A stretch of DNA of 64,000 bases from Planctomycetales bacterium (GTDB lineage Bacteria; Planctomycetota; Planctomycetia; Isosphaerales; Isosphaeraceae): NCBI GenBank assembly GCA_027449865.1, contig DAIDKV010000022.1:1-64000 (forward strand), written 5' to 3'. Position 1 is the stretch's first letter. Every line of letters starts with the position of its first letter. Shown one piece after another: positions 43,162 to 52,380 of this stretch. The notes beneath the pieces are model-generated. The model was not told the DNA's origin, made no database searches, and saw only the letters and a program-made list of their open reading frames with translations. A program made the translations under genes and the position numbers.

Positions 43162-46095
43162 ATGAAGAGGGCGCCGGAGGAACTGGGTCGGCTGTTTCGC
43201 GAGGGGACTCTTGCCAGCCTCACGGACGGCCAGCTTCTGGAGCGTTACGCCGAGCAGGGCGATGGCGAGGCGTTCGCCGCGATCGTGGCCCGGCACGGGG
43301 CGATGGTCCTCTCGGTCTGCCGGTCGTCGCTCGGCCCGCTCGACGCCTCCGACGCCGAGGACGTCTTCCAGGCGACGTTCCTTGTTCTGGCCCGTCGGGC
43401 GGGTTCGATCGCGGTGCAGGGCTCGCTGGCCGGGTGGTTGTACCGGGTGGCGCGTCGGACGGCCCGGCAGGCGCGGATCGAGGCGACGCGTCGTCGGAAT
43501 CGCGAACGCGCCGTGGCCGGTCGCGAGGAGATCCCGCCGCACGACCCCTCCCGCTCCGAACTGGCCGGGATCGTCCATCAGGAGCTGGCGCGGCTTCCTG
43601 AGCATTATCGGATGGCGGTCCTGCTCTGCGACCTGCACGGCCTGACCCGCGATCAGGCGGCCGAGGCGATCGGATGCCCGTCGGGGACGGTCGCCGGCCG
43701 GCTTGCCCGGGGACGCGAGCGGCTCCGCGACCGTCTGATCCGGCGCGGGGTCGATCCGGCGGTGGCCTGGCCCGCGGCGACGCTCTCGGTCGTCGACCGG
43801 GCGGGATGGATTCGTCGGGCGACGGTTGCGATTCTCTCGGCCGACCGGGGCCCGGCGGTCGCCCGGACGGCCGCGATCGCCTGGGGTCGCGTGGTGGCGT
43901 CGGTGGCTTTCTTGATCGCGATCGGGGCGGCGGGCGCGGCGGGGCTCCGGTCGGCCGACGATCCGCCGCCGGTTCCTCATGCGGTCGCTCCGAGTCCGCC
44001 CGCGCCGATCGATCCGGAAGACCCGGCCACCGCGGGCGTCTTCGCGGGGAAGGTCGTGGACACCGAGGGCCGGCCAATCCCCGGCGCCCGGATCCACATC
44101 GCGCCTCGAATTCTGCGCCCTCGCGAGGCCGATCCGACCGAGCCGGGTCCGGTTCGTGCGATCACCGGGGCGGATGGCCGGTTCCGGTTCACGGCAAAGG
44201 ACATGACCTTCACGGCGATCGACGGACTTCCCGCGCGTCGGCCGGGCTTCCTGATTGCGACCGCCGAGGGCTATGGGCCGGACTGGCTCCGGACCTGGGG
44301 CCGGGACGGCTTGTCGTCCTCGCCCCCCGGCCCGGCCAAACCCTCCGAGATGATGCTGACCCTGCCGCGCGACGACGTACCGATCCGGGGCCGGCTGCTC
44401 CGCCCCGACGGCCGTCCTCTCGCTGGTGCCACCGTCCGAGTGACCGCCCTTTATGTGCCGTGGAAGCGGGATCTCGACGCCCATCTCGAGACATGGAGAC
44501 CGAGACCCGCGGGTATCCTCGTGGCGCCCGAGAATTATGAGAAGACGCTCGAATCGCCCGGCGTCCTTTCTGAAGCGAGTACGCAGGCCGTCTCGGACGA
44601 CGACGGTCGGTTCCGCCTGGATGGCCTCGGACGCGAGCGTCTCGTCTCTCTGGCGATCCGAGCGCCTGGGCTCGCCAGAATGCCTCTCATCGTGATGACC
44701 CGGGCGGCGCCCGACTTCCGCACTCGGCCATTCGGACGCCCCTACGAAGCCGTCGTCCGAGGCGCCCGCTTCACGCTCGCGATGAAGGCGGAGCGGACCA
44801 TCACCGGGGTCGTGCGCGACAAAGCGACCGGCGAGCCGATCGCGCAAGCCTGGGTCGGCCCCTGGGCGGACGCGATCTCCGCGCTGGAGACCGGCCGATC
44901 TCTGACTTTCACCGACGCGAGCGGGCGATTTATCCTCGATGGCCTCTCGGCGAATCTCACCGAGGCGGAATGCACCCAGGAGACGGGGCCTCGTTCCAGT
45001 CCCTCGGATCGATTCGTCGTGGCCGTGCCGAGCCCGGGCCAGCCCTATTTCCCGACGAAGGGAAAGGTGAGCGATGCGGGCGAGGTCGCCGTGGAATGTC
45101 CGCGGGGGATCCCGTTTCGGCTGACGGTCTGCGACCCATCGGGCCGCCCGGTCGAGGCTGAGGTCTGCTATACGCCGGTTTTGCCGAGCGTGTCGTTCCG
45201 GGAAGCGACCGACCGGTTCCAGGTGCAGACCGCCTTCCCCCTCTCGCGGGCGGCGAGGCAGGCCGACGGCTCGTATCGGGGCGTTGTTCTCCCGGGTCCG
45301 GGCGCTGTCCTGGTCCAGACGCTCCGTGAGGCCCGCTATCGACCGGCTCACGTCGACCCGAAGGGGTTCTTCGCCCCGGGCAAGACCGACTGGACCTTCC
45401 TGGAGAAGATCACCGACTACGGCAGCGACGAGACGCTCAGCGTCGCGCCGTCTTTCGGCAACATTACGCTCGTGCAGCGGGATTACGCGGCGATCGTCCT
45501 GATCGACCCGGCGGAGGGCAACGGGCCGATGGAGCTCTCGGCGACCGTCTTCCCGGATCGTCCTCGCCGCGTCACGCTGGTCGACGACGAGGGTCGGCCC
45601 GTCGTCGGGGCGAAGATGAGCGAGGGGCCGTATCCCCGTTGGCGCAGTGAGCCCGCCCTTCGCTCATCGACTTTCGCGATCGACGGGCTCCACCTTGATT
45701 GGCCCCGGTGGTTCACCTTCTTGCAGGAGGATCGGAAGCTGATCGGCCTGCTTGCGATCCAGGGCGACGATGGGGCCCCCTGCACCGTCCGGATGCGGCC
45801 CTGGGGCACCGTCACGGGCCGGGTCGTGGACCATCGCGGCGAGCCGATTTCGCGTGGCGTCGGATTATTCGCCCCGCTCGGCCGGGGGATCACCGCCTCG
45901 GCCTCGTCCGACTTCGCGGGCCGCTTCCGCCTGGAGCGGCTGGTGCCCGGTCGAGCTTACGAGGTCCACATCGACCAGGGCTTCGGGGGGGTGTTCATCA
46001 GCCGGACCCTCTTCCAGGTGAAGGTCGCCCCCGGGAAGGTCCGCGACCTTGGCGACATCCAGCTCCCGGAGTCGAAACCCGGGACGGTCCGCTGA
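43162..46095 (+). CDS. ECF sigma factor fused through a membrane helix to a carboxypeptidase-regulatory-like ectodomain
   Basis: A 977-residue protein. I use ATG 43162, preceded by GAGGAGG; the longer frame runs into the repeat. Residues 1-195 are an ECF sigma factor: region 2 (FAAIVARHGAMVLSVCRSSL, DAEDVFQATFLVLARRAG) and region 4 (LPEHYRMAVLLCDLHGLTRD, SGTVAGRLARGRERLR). A single membrane helix lies at ~243-262 ([19 protein letters not shown]). About 700 extracytoplasmic residues follow, with carboxypeptidase-regulatory-like modules (GKVVDTEGRPIPGARIHIAP, GRLLRPDGRPLAGATVRVTA, GRVVDHRGEPISRGVGL). The layout suggests a sigma factor tethered to its own sensor. No separate anti-sigma gene is adjacent. 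Confidence 0.88.
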   Translation: MKRAPEELGRLFREGTLASLTDGQLLERYAEQGDGEAFAAIVARHGAMVLSVCRSSLGPLDASDAEDVFQATFLVLARRAGSIAVQGSLAGWLYRVARRTARQARIEATRRRNRERAVAGREEIPPHDPSRSELAGIVHQELARLPEHYRMAVLLCDLHGLTRDQAAEAIGCPSGTVAGRLARGRERLRDRLIRRGVDPAVAWPAATLSVVDRAGWIRRATVAILSADRGPAVARTAAIAWGRVVASVAFLIAIGAAGAAGLRSADDPPPVPHAVAPSPPAPIDPEDPATAGVFAGKVVDTEGRPIPGARIHIAPRILRPREADPTEPGPVRAITGADGRFRFTAKDMTFTAIDGLPARRPGFLIATAEGYGPDWLRTWGRDGLSSSPPGPAKPSEMMLTLPRDDVPIRGRLLRPDGRPLAGATVRVTALYVPWKRDLDAHLETWRPRPAGILVAPENYEKTLESPGVLSEASTQAVSDDDGRFRLDGLGRERLVSLAIRAPGLARMPLIVMTRAAPDFRTRPFGRPYEAVVRGARFTLAMKAERTITGVVRDKATGEPIAQAWVGPWADAISALETGRSLTFTDASGRFILDGLSANLTEAECTQETGPRSSPSDRFVVAVPSPGQPYFPTKGKVSDAGEVAVECPRGIPFRLTVCDPSGRPVEAEVCYTPVLPSVSFREATDRFQVQTAFPLSRAARQADGSYRGVVLPGPGAVLVQTLREARYRPAHVDPKGFFAPGKTDWTFLEKITDYGSDETLSVAPSFGNITLVQRDYAAIVLIDPAEGNGPMELSATVFPDRPRRVTLVDDEGRPVVGAKMSEGPYPRWRSEPALRSSTFAIDGLHLDWPRWFTFLQEDRKLIGLLAIQGDDGAPCTVRMRPWGTVTGRVVDHRGEPISRGVGLFAPLGRGITASASSDFAGRFRLERLVPGRAYEVHIDQGFGGVFISRTLFQVKVAPGKVRDLGDIQLPESKPGTVR

Positions 46096-46110
46096 ACTTG
46101 GGACGCCCGA

Positions 46111-47706
46111 TCAATCGCTCCCCTTGGCGATCGCGGCGAACTCGTCGTGCATTTTCTGCCAGCGATCGGAGAGCTCGCGGACCCGCTCCGGCTCGCGCGC
46201 CGAGAGGTCGTTCGTCTCGGTCCGGTCGGTCGAGAGGTTGAATAGTTCCCACGGTTTCCCCTTCGCCGCGACGAGTTTCCAGTCGCCCAGCCGGATCGCT
46301 CGGTTCCCCTCGTGCTCCCACCAGAGCGATTCGTGCGTCACCGAGCCATCCCGCGTGAACGTCGGGAGCAGGCTCTTGCCCGGCATCGGCGGGACCCCGG
46401 CCTTCGACTCCTCGGGTTGGGCGCCGGCGAGCGCCAGGAGCGTCGGAACCAGGTCGATCACGTGCCCGGGGTCGTGCCGCAACTCACCCCGCGAGGCGAT
46501 TCCCTTCGGCCAGTGGGCGATCAGCGGCGTGGAGATCCCGCCCTCGTGAACCCACGTCTTGTGCCGTCGGAACGGCGTGTTCGAGACGGTTGACCACCCC
46601 GGCCCCAGGCAGAGATGCGTCTTCGCCGAGCCCGCCGGCGCCTTCGGGTCGTGGCCGTCGCTACGGACCATGATCTCGGCGCTGGCACCGTTGTCCGAGA
46701 GGAAGAGGATCAGCGTGTTGTCCCAGGCGCCCATTGATCGGATTCGGTCGAGCACCCGGCCGAGTTCGCGGTCCATCCGGTCGACCATCGCCGCGTGGAT
46801 CTCCATCTTCGACGCCTGGAAGGCCCGCTGCTCGGCGGTCAGGCTCGACCAGGGGAGCGGTCGGTTGACCTCGCCGGGTCCAAGCGTTTTCAGAGCCTCG
46901 GGGAAGTGGTACGGCGGGCCGACCTCGCGCTCGACGTCCGAAAGACGGCCGTTGACCAGGCCCATTTTCCGGATCTGATTCCAGCGCTCGGCGCGGACGG
47001 CTTCCCAGCCCTTATCGTACCGCCCCTTGTAGCGTGCGATGTCCTCGGCCGGGGCCTGCAATGGAAAATGCGGGGCATTGAAGGCGACATAGAGGAAGAA
47101 CGGATCGTCGCCGTGGTGGGCGGCGTGGTCGTCGAGGTAGCCGATGGCGTGGTCGGCGATCGCCGCGGTGGTGTAGTAGCCGCTCCCAGGCCGGACCGGC
47201 GGTAGCTTCTGGTCGTCCTCGAAGAGCACCTTCGGGCTAAAGTATCGGCCGAGGTCCTCGATGTAATACGAGTGATCGAAGCCGTTGGAGAGCGGTTTTC
47301 CGTCGACGTGCCACTTCCCCGAATGATACGAGCGATAGCCGAGCGGTCGGAGCCGCTCCGGGAGCAGCTTCGCCCAGCCCGGTCGTCGGCCTCGCGCGCC
47401 GCTGGGGACGCCCTTCACGATGTCCCGGCGGACCTCCTGCGCGTAATAGCCGGTCAGGATTGCGGCGCGGCTCGGCCAGCATCGAGCCGTGTTGTAGAAT
47501 GACGTGAACCGAACTCCGCCCGCCGCCAGGGCGTCGAGCCTCGGCGTCTGGATCTCGCTGCCGTAGCAGCCGAGGTCCGAGAAGCCCAGGTCATCCGCCA
47601 GAACGATCACCACGTTCGGCCTCGCCGGTGCCGCGGCGGCGACGACCGGGGCCAGCAGGGACAGGACCATCGCGATCAGGAGGGAGCGGGCTCGATCGGG
47701 CCTCAT
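46111..47706 (-). CDS. Exported Cys-type sulfatase
   Basis: A 531-residue arylsulfatase-family enzyme. It begins with a signal peptide (LLIAMVLSLLAPVVAAAAPA); ATG 47706 is chosen because the signal follows it. Metal-binding D38-D39 (VLADDLGFSD) and CWPSR (76-80) form the formylglycine site: C76 must be converted by a formylglycine-generating enzyme encoded elsewhere. SGKWHVDGKP and FLSDNGASAE hold further conserved active-site residues. It hydrolyses sulfate esters, probably on polysaccharides. Convergent with the ECF fusion gene. Confidence 0.92.
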   Translation of the reverse strand: MRPDRARSLLIAMVLSLLAPVVAAAAPARPNVVIVLADDLGFSDLGCYGSEIQTPRLDALAAGGVRFTSFYNTARCWPSRAAILTGYYAQEVRRDIVKGVPSGARGRRPGWAKLLPERLRPLGYRSYHSGKWHVDGKPLSNGFDHSYYIEDLGRYFSPKVLFEDDQKLPPVRPGSGYYTTAAIADHAIGYLDDHAAHHGDDPFFLYVAFNAPHFPLQAPAEDIARYKGRYDKGWEAVRAERWNQIRKMGLVNGRLSDVEREVGPPYHFPEALKTLGPGEVNRPLPWSSLTAEQRAFQASKMEIHAAMVDRMDRELGRVLDRIRSMGAWDNTLILFLSDNGASAEIMVRSDGHDPKAPAGSAKTHLCLGPGWSTVSNTPFRRHKTWVHEGGISTPLIAHWPKGIASRGELRHDPGHVIDLVPTLLALAGAQPEESKAGVPPMPGKSLLPTFTRDGSVTHESLWWEHEGNRAIRLGDWKLVAAKGKPWELFNLSTDRTETNDLSAREPERVRELSDRWQKMHDEFAAIAKGSD

Positions 47707-47811
47707 GCGGTGGGCTCCTTGGGTCGGGGGACGCGGTGGAGTGGAGGGCGCCGGATTTGCCCGGTTGCCTCGTCGAGAACGATCGTATCGCGATCCATCG
47801 AGAGGTGCGAC

Positions 47812-48138
47812 ATGCCGGAACCCGACGACATCGAGATCGGCCGCGAGCCAACCCCCGAGGAGATCCGGGCGACCGAGGGACCCGTCCTCCTCGAATTCGG
47901 CGCAAGCTGGTGCCCGTACTGCCAGGCCATGGCCCCGGAGATCGCCCGATTGCTCCACGAGTACACTCAGGTCCGCCACATTCGGATTGAGGACGGGCCT
48001 GGGCGCAGGCTCGGCCGAGCCTATCGTGTGAAGCTCTGGCCGAACCTGGTGTTCCTTCGCAATGGCGAGGTTGTGCGCCAGCTCGCACGGCCGTCGGCCT
48101 CGGAGGTCCGTGAGGGCTTCGAGGCGATCGCGACCTGA
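47812..48138 (+). CDS. Thioredoxin-like protein
   Basis: A 108-residue thioredoxin-fold protein without a signal peptide. LLEFGASWCPYCQAMAPEI holds the active site CPYC (34-37); the cis-Pro is in LWPNLVFLRNG. The central dipeptide PY differs from the GP of classical thioredoxin, which usually shifts the redox potential upward. A cytosolic disulfide reductase role is expected. GAGAGG-like sequence precedes ATG 47812. Confidence 0.85.
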   Translation: MPEPDDIEIGREPTPEEIRATEGPVLLEFGASWCPYCQAMAPEIARLLHEYTQVRHIRIEDGPGRRLGRAYRVKLWPNLVFLRNGEVVRQLARPSASEVREGFEAIAT

Positions 48139-48157
48139 GCGAGCCGGTTTGTGTTCA

Positions 48158-50104
48158 TCAATGCCGGAGGTGATAGACGCCCAGTTGCTCCATCGCGTCG
48201 AGAATCCAGGGATGGCTCCAGGGGTTGCGCATCGCGTAGCCGACCGAGAGTGCGGAGATGGCCAGCGCGAACATCGCCAGGCGACGGAGCCGGATTCGGG
48301 CGCGGCCGTCCTCGATACCGCGGGGAAGAAGCAGGAGCCAGAGCGGGATGAGCCACATCACCCAGCGCAGGCCCTGGGCCGATCCGCCATAGTTTCTTGC
48401 CTTGGGTGTCCAGGCGTAGAAGGCGATGACCACGATCGAGATCAGCGAGGTCATCCAGGCCATGGCCTCCATCGGGCGGTCGATGCCGCGGAGCCAGGGA
48501 ATCGCCGAGAGCAGGGCGAGCACGGCGAAGAGGATCGGGATCGAGATCAGTAGCCAGGCGTACTCAAATTTGTCGCCACCAGGGGACCAGGCGTCGGGAT
48601 CGTGGAGGTAATAGGCGCCCAGGCCGACGATTGTGACCAGCGTCAAAACGATGCAGAGCGTGAGCAGTCGACGCCCACCGAGCAGCCTTGCGGCGCCCCA
48701 GGTCGAGAACAGGAAGAGCGGCGTGAGCGAGAAGATCCCATGGTGGCCGAAAAGCATGTGGAACAGGTAGACGCGTACATGCTCGGGCTCCTTGTTGAAA
48801 TAGTCGAGCTCCAGCGGCGTCTCCCAGAAGCTTCCGGCGTAGAGGTAAGTCGGGGTGCCGAACGACTCGTAGGGCAGGTACATCGTGCCGAACTCGGCAT
48901 ACTGCGCCCCGACCATTGCCGCCACCGGCAGGATGGAGGCCGGGACAAAGTACAGGAATGTGCTGAGCGGATATCTCGTCAGCAAGACCAGCGACATCAG
49001 GGCCGCTAGCGAGAGCGCCGGCAGTTCGGTCGCCGCCGCGAGACCGGCGAAGAAGCCGGCCGCCGCGAACCGGGCCGGCGACAACCGCCGCTCGTCCCAG
49101 ATCCATAAAAAGTGATACGCGGCGAAGAAGGTTGCGAAAGCCCCGAGTGTGTGGTTGTTGAGTGTCTGGGTGTAGGGTAAGAGGTAGGTTCCGAACGTCG
49201 CCGCGATCATGCAGAAGAACCAGGTCCAGTCGTTCACGGCGTATCGGTCGAGCATCCGTGCGAAGAAGGCCAGAAAAATCGCGAACGGAATCACATTAAA
49301 CAGAAGCAGGATCGGTTTGAAGTAGAATCCGTAGACCGGCCACTTCATCGGTTCGGCCGGCCGTTCGAGGACGCCGATAAACTGGCCCGGATGCGCCGGG
49401 TCGGGCTTCTGGACGTTCCGTTCGTACCTCAGCGTTTCGAAGACCTTATCCAGCGGGATCTTGCTGATCCGGCGCGCCGGGTAGATCAGCCCGGCGATCA
49501 CGGTGGAGATCAAGGCCGGCTTGCTGGAGTGAAAATGCCGTTCGGATTCCGGAATCCGCTCGCCCGAGAGATCGTTCGGGACGCTGGGCGGCCAGAGGAT
49601 CTTGTCCTGGGTTTGCAACTGCCAGGGGCACTCGTCGATCACATACGTTCCCTTTTCGACCAGGCTCCAGACGGTACACCACCGCGAGATGTCGTTGGCC
49701 GTCATGAAGGCGGGCTGGCGGAGGGTGTGTCCGGCTGCCAGGAACGTCGCCGAGATGATGAGGACGATGGCCGTGTACCGGCGCACTTCACTGCGCATTC
49801 CGGCCGGCTCGCCGACAACCAGAGGCGTTGGGCCTTGATCGGCGTCGATGTCGGTGTAGAGATCGGAGTCGGAGTCGGAGTCGGAGTCGGAGTCGGCATC
49901 GGCATTGAGATCGGGCTCGCCTTTCGAGGCGAGGTTCAGGTGGAGATCGAGTTTGGACGAGAGGTCGTTGAACGCCTCGTCGTCGATCGGTGGCATCCAG
50001 CTCTCGATGTCGTCGATCGGCGGGGTCGATGGGTCGCTAGGGACTGGCTTTGGCGACGAGGGATGGTCATCGCGGGTTTCCGTCAGGTCGTCCTCGTGGC
50101 TCAT
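48158..50104 (-). CDS. Multi-spanning membrane protein, probable GT39-like family
   Basis: A 648-residue protein. Residues ~1-105 are acidic and disordered, including an (Asp-Ser)n tract. About 11-12 membrane helices follow (first at YTAIVLIISATFLAAGHTL; later ILLLFNVIPFAIFLAFFARM, LLTLCIVLTLVTIVGLGAYY). A large loop after the first helix, with DISRWCTVWSLVEKGTYVID, resembles the polyprenyl-sugar-using transferases of the PMT/ArnT type, but I cannot confirm the catalytic Asp pair. The gene's start overlaps the stop of the GT2 gene (ATGA). Confidence 0.6.
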   Translation of the reverse strand: MSHEDDLTETRDDHPSSPKPVPSDPSTPPIDDIESWMPPIDDEAFNDLSSKLDLHLNLASKGEPDLNADADSDSDSDSDSDLYTDIDADQGPTPLVVGEPAGMRSEVRRYTAIVLIISATFLAAGHTLRQPAFMTANDISRWCTVWSLVEKGTYVIDECPWQLQTQDKILWPPSVPNDLSGERIPESERHFHSSKPALISTVIAGLIYPARRISKIPLDKVFETLRYERNVQKPDPAHPGQFIGVLERPAEPMKWPVYGFYFKPILLLFNVIPFAIFLAFFARMLDRYAVNDWTWFFCMIAATFGTYLLPYTQTLNNHTLGAFATFFAAYHFLWIWDERRLSPARFAAAGFFAGLAAATELPALSLAALMSLVLLTRYPLSTFLYFVPASILPVAAMVGAQYAEFGTMYLPYESFGTPTYLYAGSFWETPLELDYFNKEPEHVRVYLFHMLFGHHGIFSLTPLFLFSTWGAARLLGGRRLLTLCIVLTLVTIVGLGAYYLHDPDAWSPGGDKFEYAWLLISIPILFAVLALLSAIPWLRGIDRPMEAMAWMTSLISIVVIAFYAWTPKARNYGGSAQGLRWVMWLIPLWLLLLPRGIEDGRARIRLRRLAMFALAISALSVGYAMRNPWSHPWILDAMEQLGVYHLRH

Positions 50105-51105
50105 GGCTGCACCTCGCGGGGGCCGGTCGGCTCGCCGACGCCGAGCGTGGGCCGGTCCTCGGCCCGGGTCGCGATCCGATCCACGACGCTGTAAGTGTCT
50201 TCGGGACGAATATTGTAAGCCGTCACCAGCTCGGCGAGGATGCCGAGGCTCAAGAGCTGGATGCCGACGCTGAGAAAGGCGCCGGAGTAGAACATCAGCG
50301 GGCGCTGGCCGATCGGTTCGTGGTTCGGGTCGAGCCAGACGATCGCCAGGTAGAGTAGTCCCATGCCGCCGATCGCCGTCAGCGTGAGCCCGAACCCGCC
50401 CAGCACGTGGAGCGGGCGCTGACTGAACCGGGTGAGGAACCGGACGGTGAGCAGGTCGAGGAAGCCCTTGACCATCCGCATCACGCCGTACTTCGACTGC
50501 CCGAACTGCCGGGCCCGGTGCTGGACCACGACCTCGCCGACGCGAAATCCCCGGGCATGAGCCAGAACCGGGATGAACCGGTGCAGTTCGCCATAGATTC
50601 CGACCTCGTCGAGGACCTCGCGGCGGTAGAGCTTGAAGCCGCAGTTGTGGTCGTGGAGCCGGCATCCGGTCATCGAGCTGACCATCGCGTTGAAGATCCG
50701 GCTGGGGTAGACCTTGTGCCAGGGATCGTGCCGGACCTTCTTCCAGCCGCTGACGACGTCGCGACCGGTCTCCATCTCCTGAAGGAAGCGGGGGATCTCG
50801 GCGGGATCGTCCTGAAGGTCGCCGTCCATTGTGAAGACAAACGCGCCGCGCGCCGCCTGGAAGCCGGCCATGAGCGCGGCGGCCTTGCCGAAATTCCGGC
50901 GGAACCGGATCGCGCCGACCCTCGGATCCGATCGGGCGAGTTCCTGGATCACCCGCCAGGATCCGTCTCGGCTGCCGTCGTCGATGAAGAGGAACTCGGC
51001 CGGTCCGATCGCGGGATCATCGCAGACGGCCGCCAGCTCGCCGAGCAGTGCGGGGAGGCTCTCTTCCTCGTTGTGGACCGGTATGACAACGCTGATCCGG
51101 ATCAT
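50101..51105 (-). CDS. Polyprenyl-phosphate glycosyltransferase, GT2 (DPM1/GtrB-like)
   Basis: A 334-residue enzyme. The GT-A fold starts SVVIPVHNEEESLPALL; FIDDGSRDGS binds the nucleotide, TMDGDLQDDP is the DxD-type metal site, and RRNFGKAAALMAGF is typical of dolichol/undecaprenyl-phosphate sugar synthases. Two C-terminal membrane helices (GGFGLTLTAIGGMGLLYLAI and YSGAFLSVGIQLLSLGILAE) follow, as in GtrB. It loads a sugar onto polyprenyl phosphate. Coupled on both sides by 4-base overlaps. Confidence 0.88.
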   Translation of the reverse strand: MIRISVVIPVHNEEESLPALLGELAAVCDDPAIGPAEFLFIDDGSRDGSWRVIQELARSDPRVGAIRFRRNFGKAAALMAGFQAARGAFVFTMDGDLQDDPAEIPRFLQEMETGRDVVSGWKKVRHDPWHKVYPSRIFNAMVSSMTGCRLHDHNCGFKLYRREVLDEVGIYGELHRFIPVLAHARGFRVGEVVVQHRARQFGQSKYGVMRMVKGFLDLLTVRFLTRFSQRPLHVLGGFGLTLTAIGGMGLLYLAIVWLDPNHEPIGQRPLMFYSGAFLSVGIQLLSLGILAELVTAYNIRPEDTYSVVDRIATRAEDRPTLGVGEPTGPREVQP

Positions 51106-52160
51106 GGATTCGGTCTGACCTCGGCGGGCAGGGAAGGATTTGTCCCGGTGTGCGCATCTGGGGTCACCCGCCCGGGACGGAGGATCGGGACCAGCACGGC
51201 CGCGGCGAGGACCTCGGCCGCGACCCAGACCAGCCGCAGCACCAGGGCCGCGACCACCGCGCGATCGGCCCCCAGTGTGGGGGCGAGGGCCGACATCAGG
51301 ACGCCCTCGCGGACGCCGAGGCCGCCCGGCATCACCGCGACGACAAAGCCCGCGACGGTCGCCAGCGCCACCGAGGCGATCACCACCGGGGCCGCCACCA
51401 TCAGGGCCGAGGACACTCCGTGGCGCTCCATGGCACAAATCACCGCGAGCTGGCTGGCTCCAAGAAGAGCCCATCCAATCGATGTTGCAAGCACTCCTGT
51501 GCCGAGAAGGCCGCTGGAGAGGCCGGGCATGGCGTCGGGCCCGACGCCGGGGATGGGCAGACTGATGAACCGGGCCAGGCGGCCGAAGATTGGGGGTGCC
51601 ACCACCGCGAGGAACGCCAGGCCCAGCGCCAGGCCGGCGAGTGAGGCCAGGCGGTACATCGGCAGGTCGACCGGTCCCCAGCCCGGAATGTCGAGCGTGA
51701 CCTGTCCCGATCCGGTGACGGCACCGAATCCGGCCGCGGCGACCAGTCCGCCGGAGGCCATCATCACGAGGGTTTCGTAGAACGTCGCGATGGCGGCGGT
51801 CGCGCCTCGGGCTCCGAAGGGCATCGAGAGCCCGGCACGTATCACCACGACCATGGCCTTCCCCGGTACGTACTTTCCCAGGTGGCTAACGAGGTACGCC
51901 CGGAGCGCCGGGATCATTCCAATGGGAGTTGGGCCGGCCCGGAGGATCCACCCGTAGAAGAATCCGCAGGCCGAGAGTCCGGCCAGGTAAAGCGCCCCCG
52001 AGATCGCCAGCCAGCTCGGGTCGAAGTGCAGGTCGACGCCGCGTGCGGCGAGGTCGTTCCAGGTTCGATAGACGTGCCGCCCGACCGCCCAGAGGACCAG
52101 CGCCGCGACCGCCGCCTTGACGATCGCGATCGTCGGGCGTTTCCATCGCGGACCGGTCAT
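51102..52160 (-). CDS. Lysylphosphatidylglycerol synthase TM-family (UPF0104) membrane protein
   Basis: A 352-residue protein with about eight membrane helices. It belongs to the LPG-synthase/AglD transmembrane family: LRAYLVSHLGKYVPGKAMVV is the signature, and FVVAVMPGGLGVREGVLMSA is the second conserved block. It has no aminoacyl-transferase domain. Such stand-alone members often lie with GT2 genes and may flip or elongate lipid-linked sugars. GGAGATCC precedes ATG 52160; a longer frame starts at 52214. First gene of a three-gene coupled unit. Confidence 0.8.
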   Translation of the reverse strand: MTGPRWKRPTIAIVKAAVAALVLWAVGRHVYRTWNDLAARGVDLHFDPSWLAISGALYLAGLSACGFFYGWILRAGPTPIGMIPALRAYLVSHLGKYVPGKAMVVVIRAGLSMPFGARGATAAIATFYETLVMMASGGLVAAAGFGAVTGSGQVTLDIPGWGPVDLPMYRLASLAGLALGLAFLAVVAPPIFGRLARFISLPIPGVGPDAMPGLSSGLLGTGVLATSIGWALLGASQLAVICAMERHGVSSALMVAAPVVIASVALATVAGFVVAVMPGGLGVREGVLMSALAPTLGADRAVVAALVLRLVWVAAEVLAAAVLVPILRPGRVTPDAHTGTNPSLPAEVRPNP

Positions 52161-52380
52161 GCAGCGGATCTCCGGGGCGGCCAAAGAGATTGGGCATTCG
52201 GGACCGGCCTTCACGGGACGGCCCGATTCTAAGCTTCATCCTTCATTCGGGATGCGACCCAAGGTAACGCCCCCGCCGGGGCCGGGCAAGACAGTAGCCT
52301 CGGCCGGTTATTCTGGTTTGACGTATGTCGTTGACCACGCTCGCCCGCGCGACTACCCTGGAACGCGGAGGACCCATCCG

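Noticed and set aside
42910-45351. An 813-codon open frame on the minus strand
   Set aside because: It lies antisense to the ECF fusion gene, which has clear sigma domains, membrane helix and repeats. The minus frame has an Arg/Pro-rich shadow composition and no domain.
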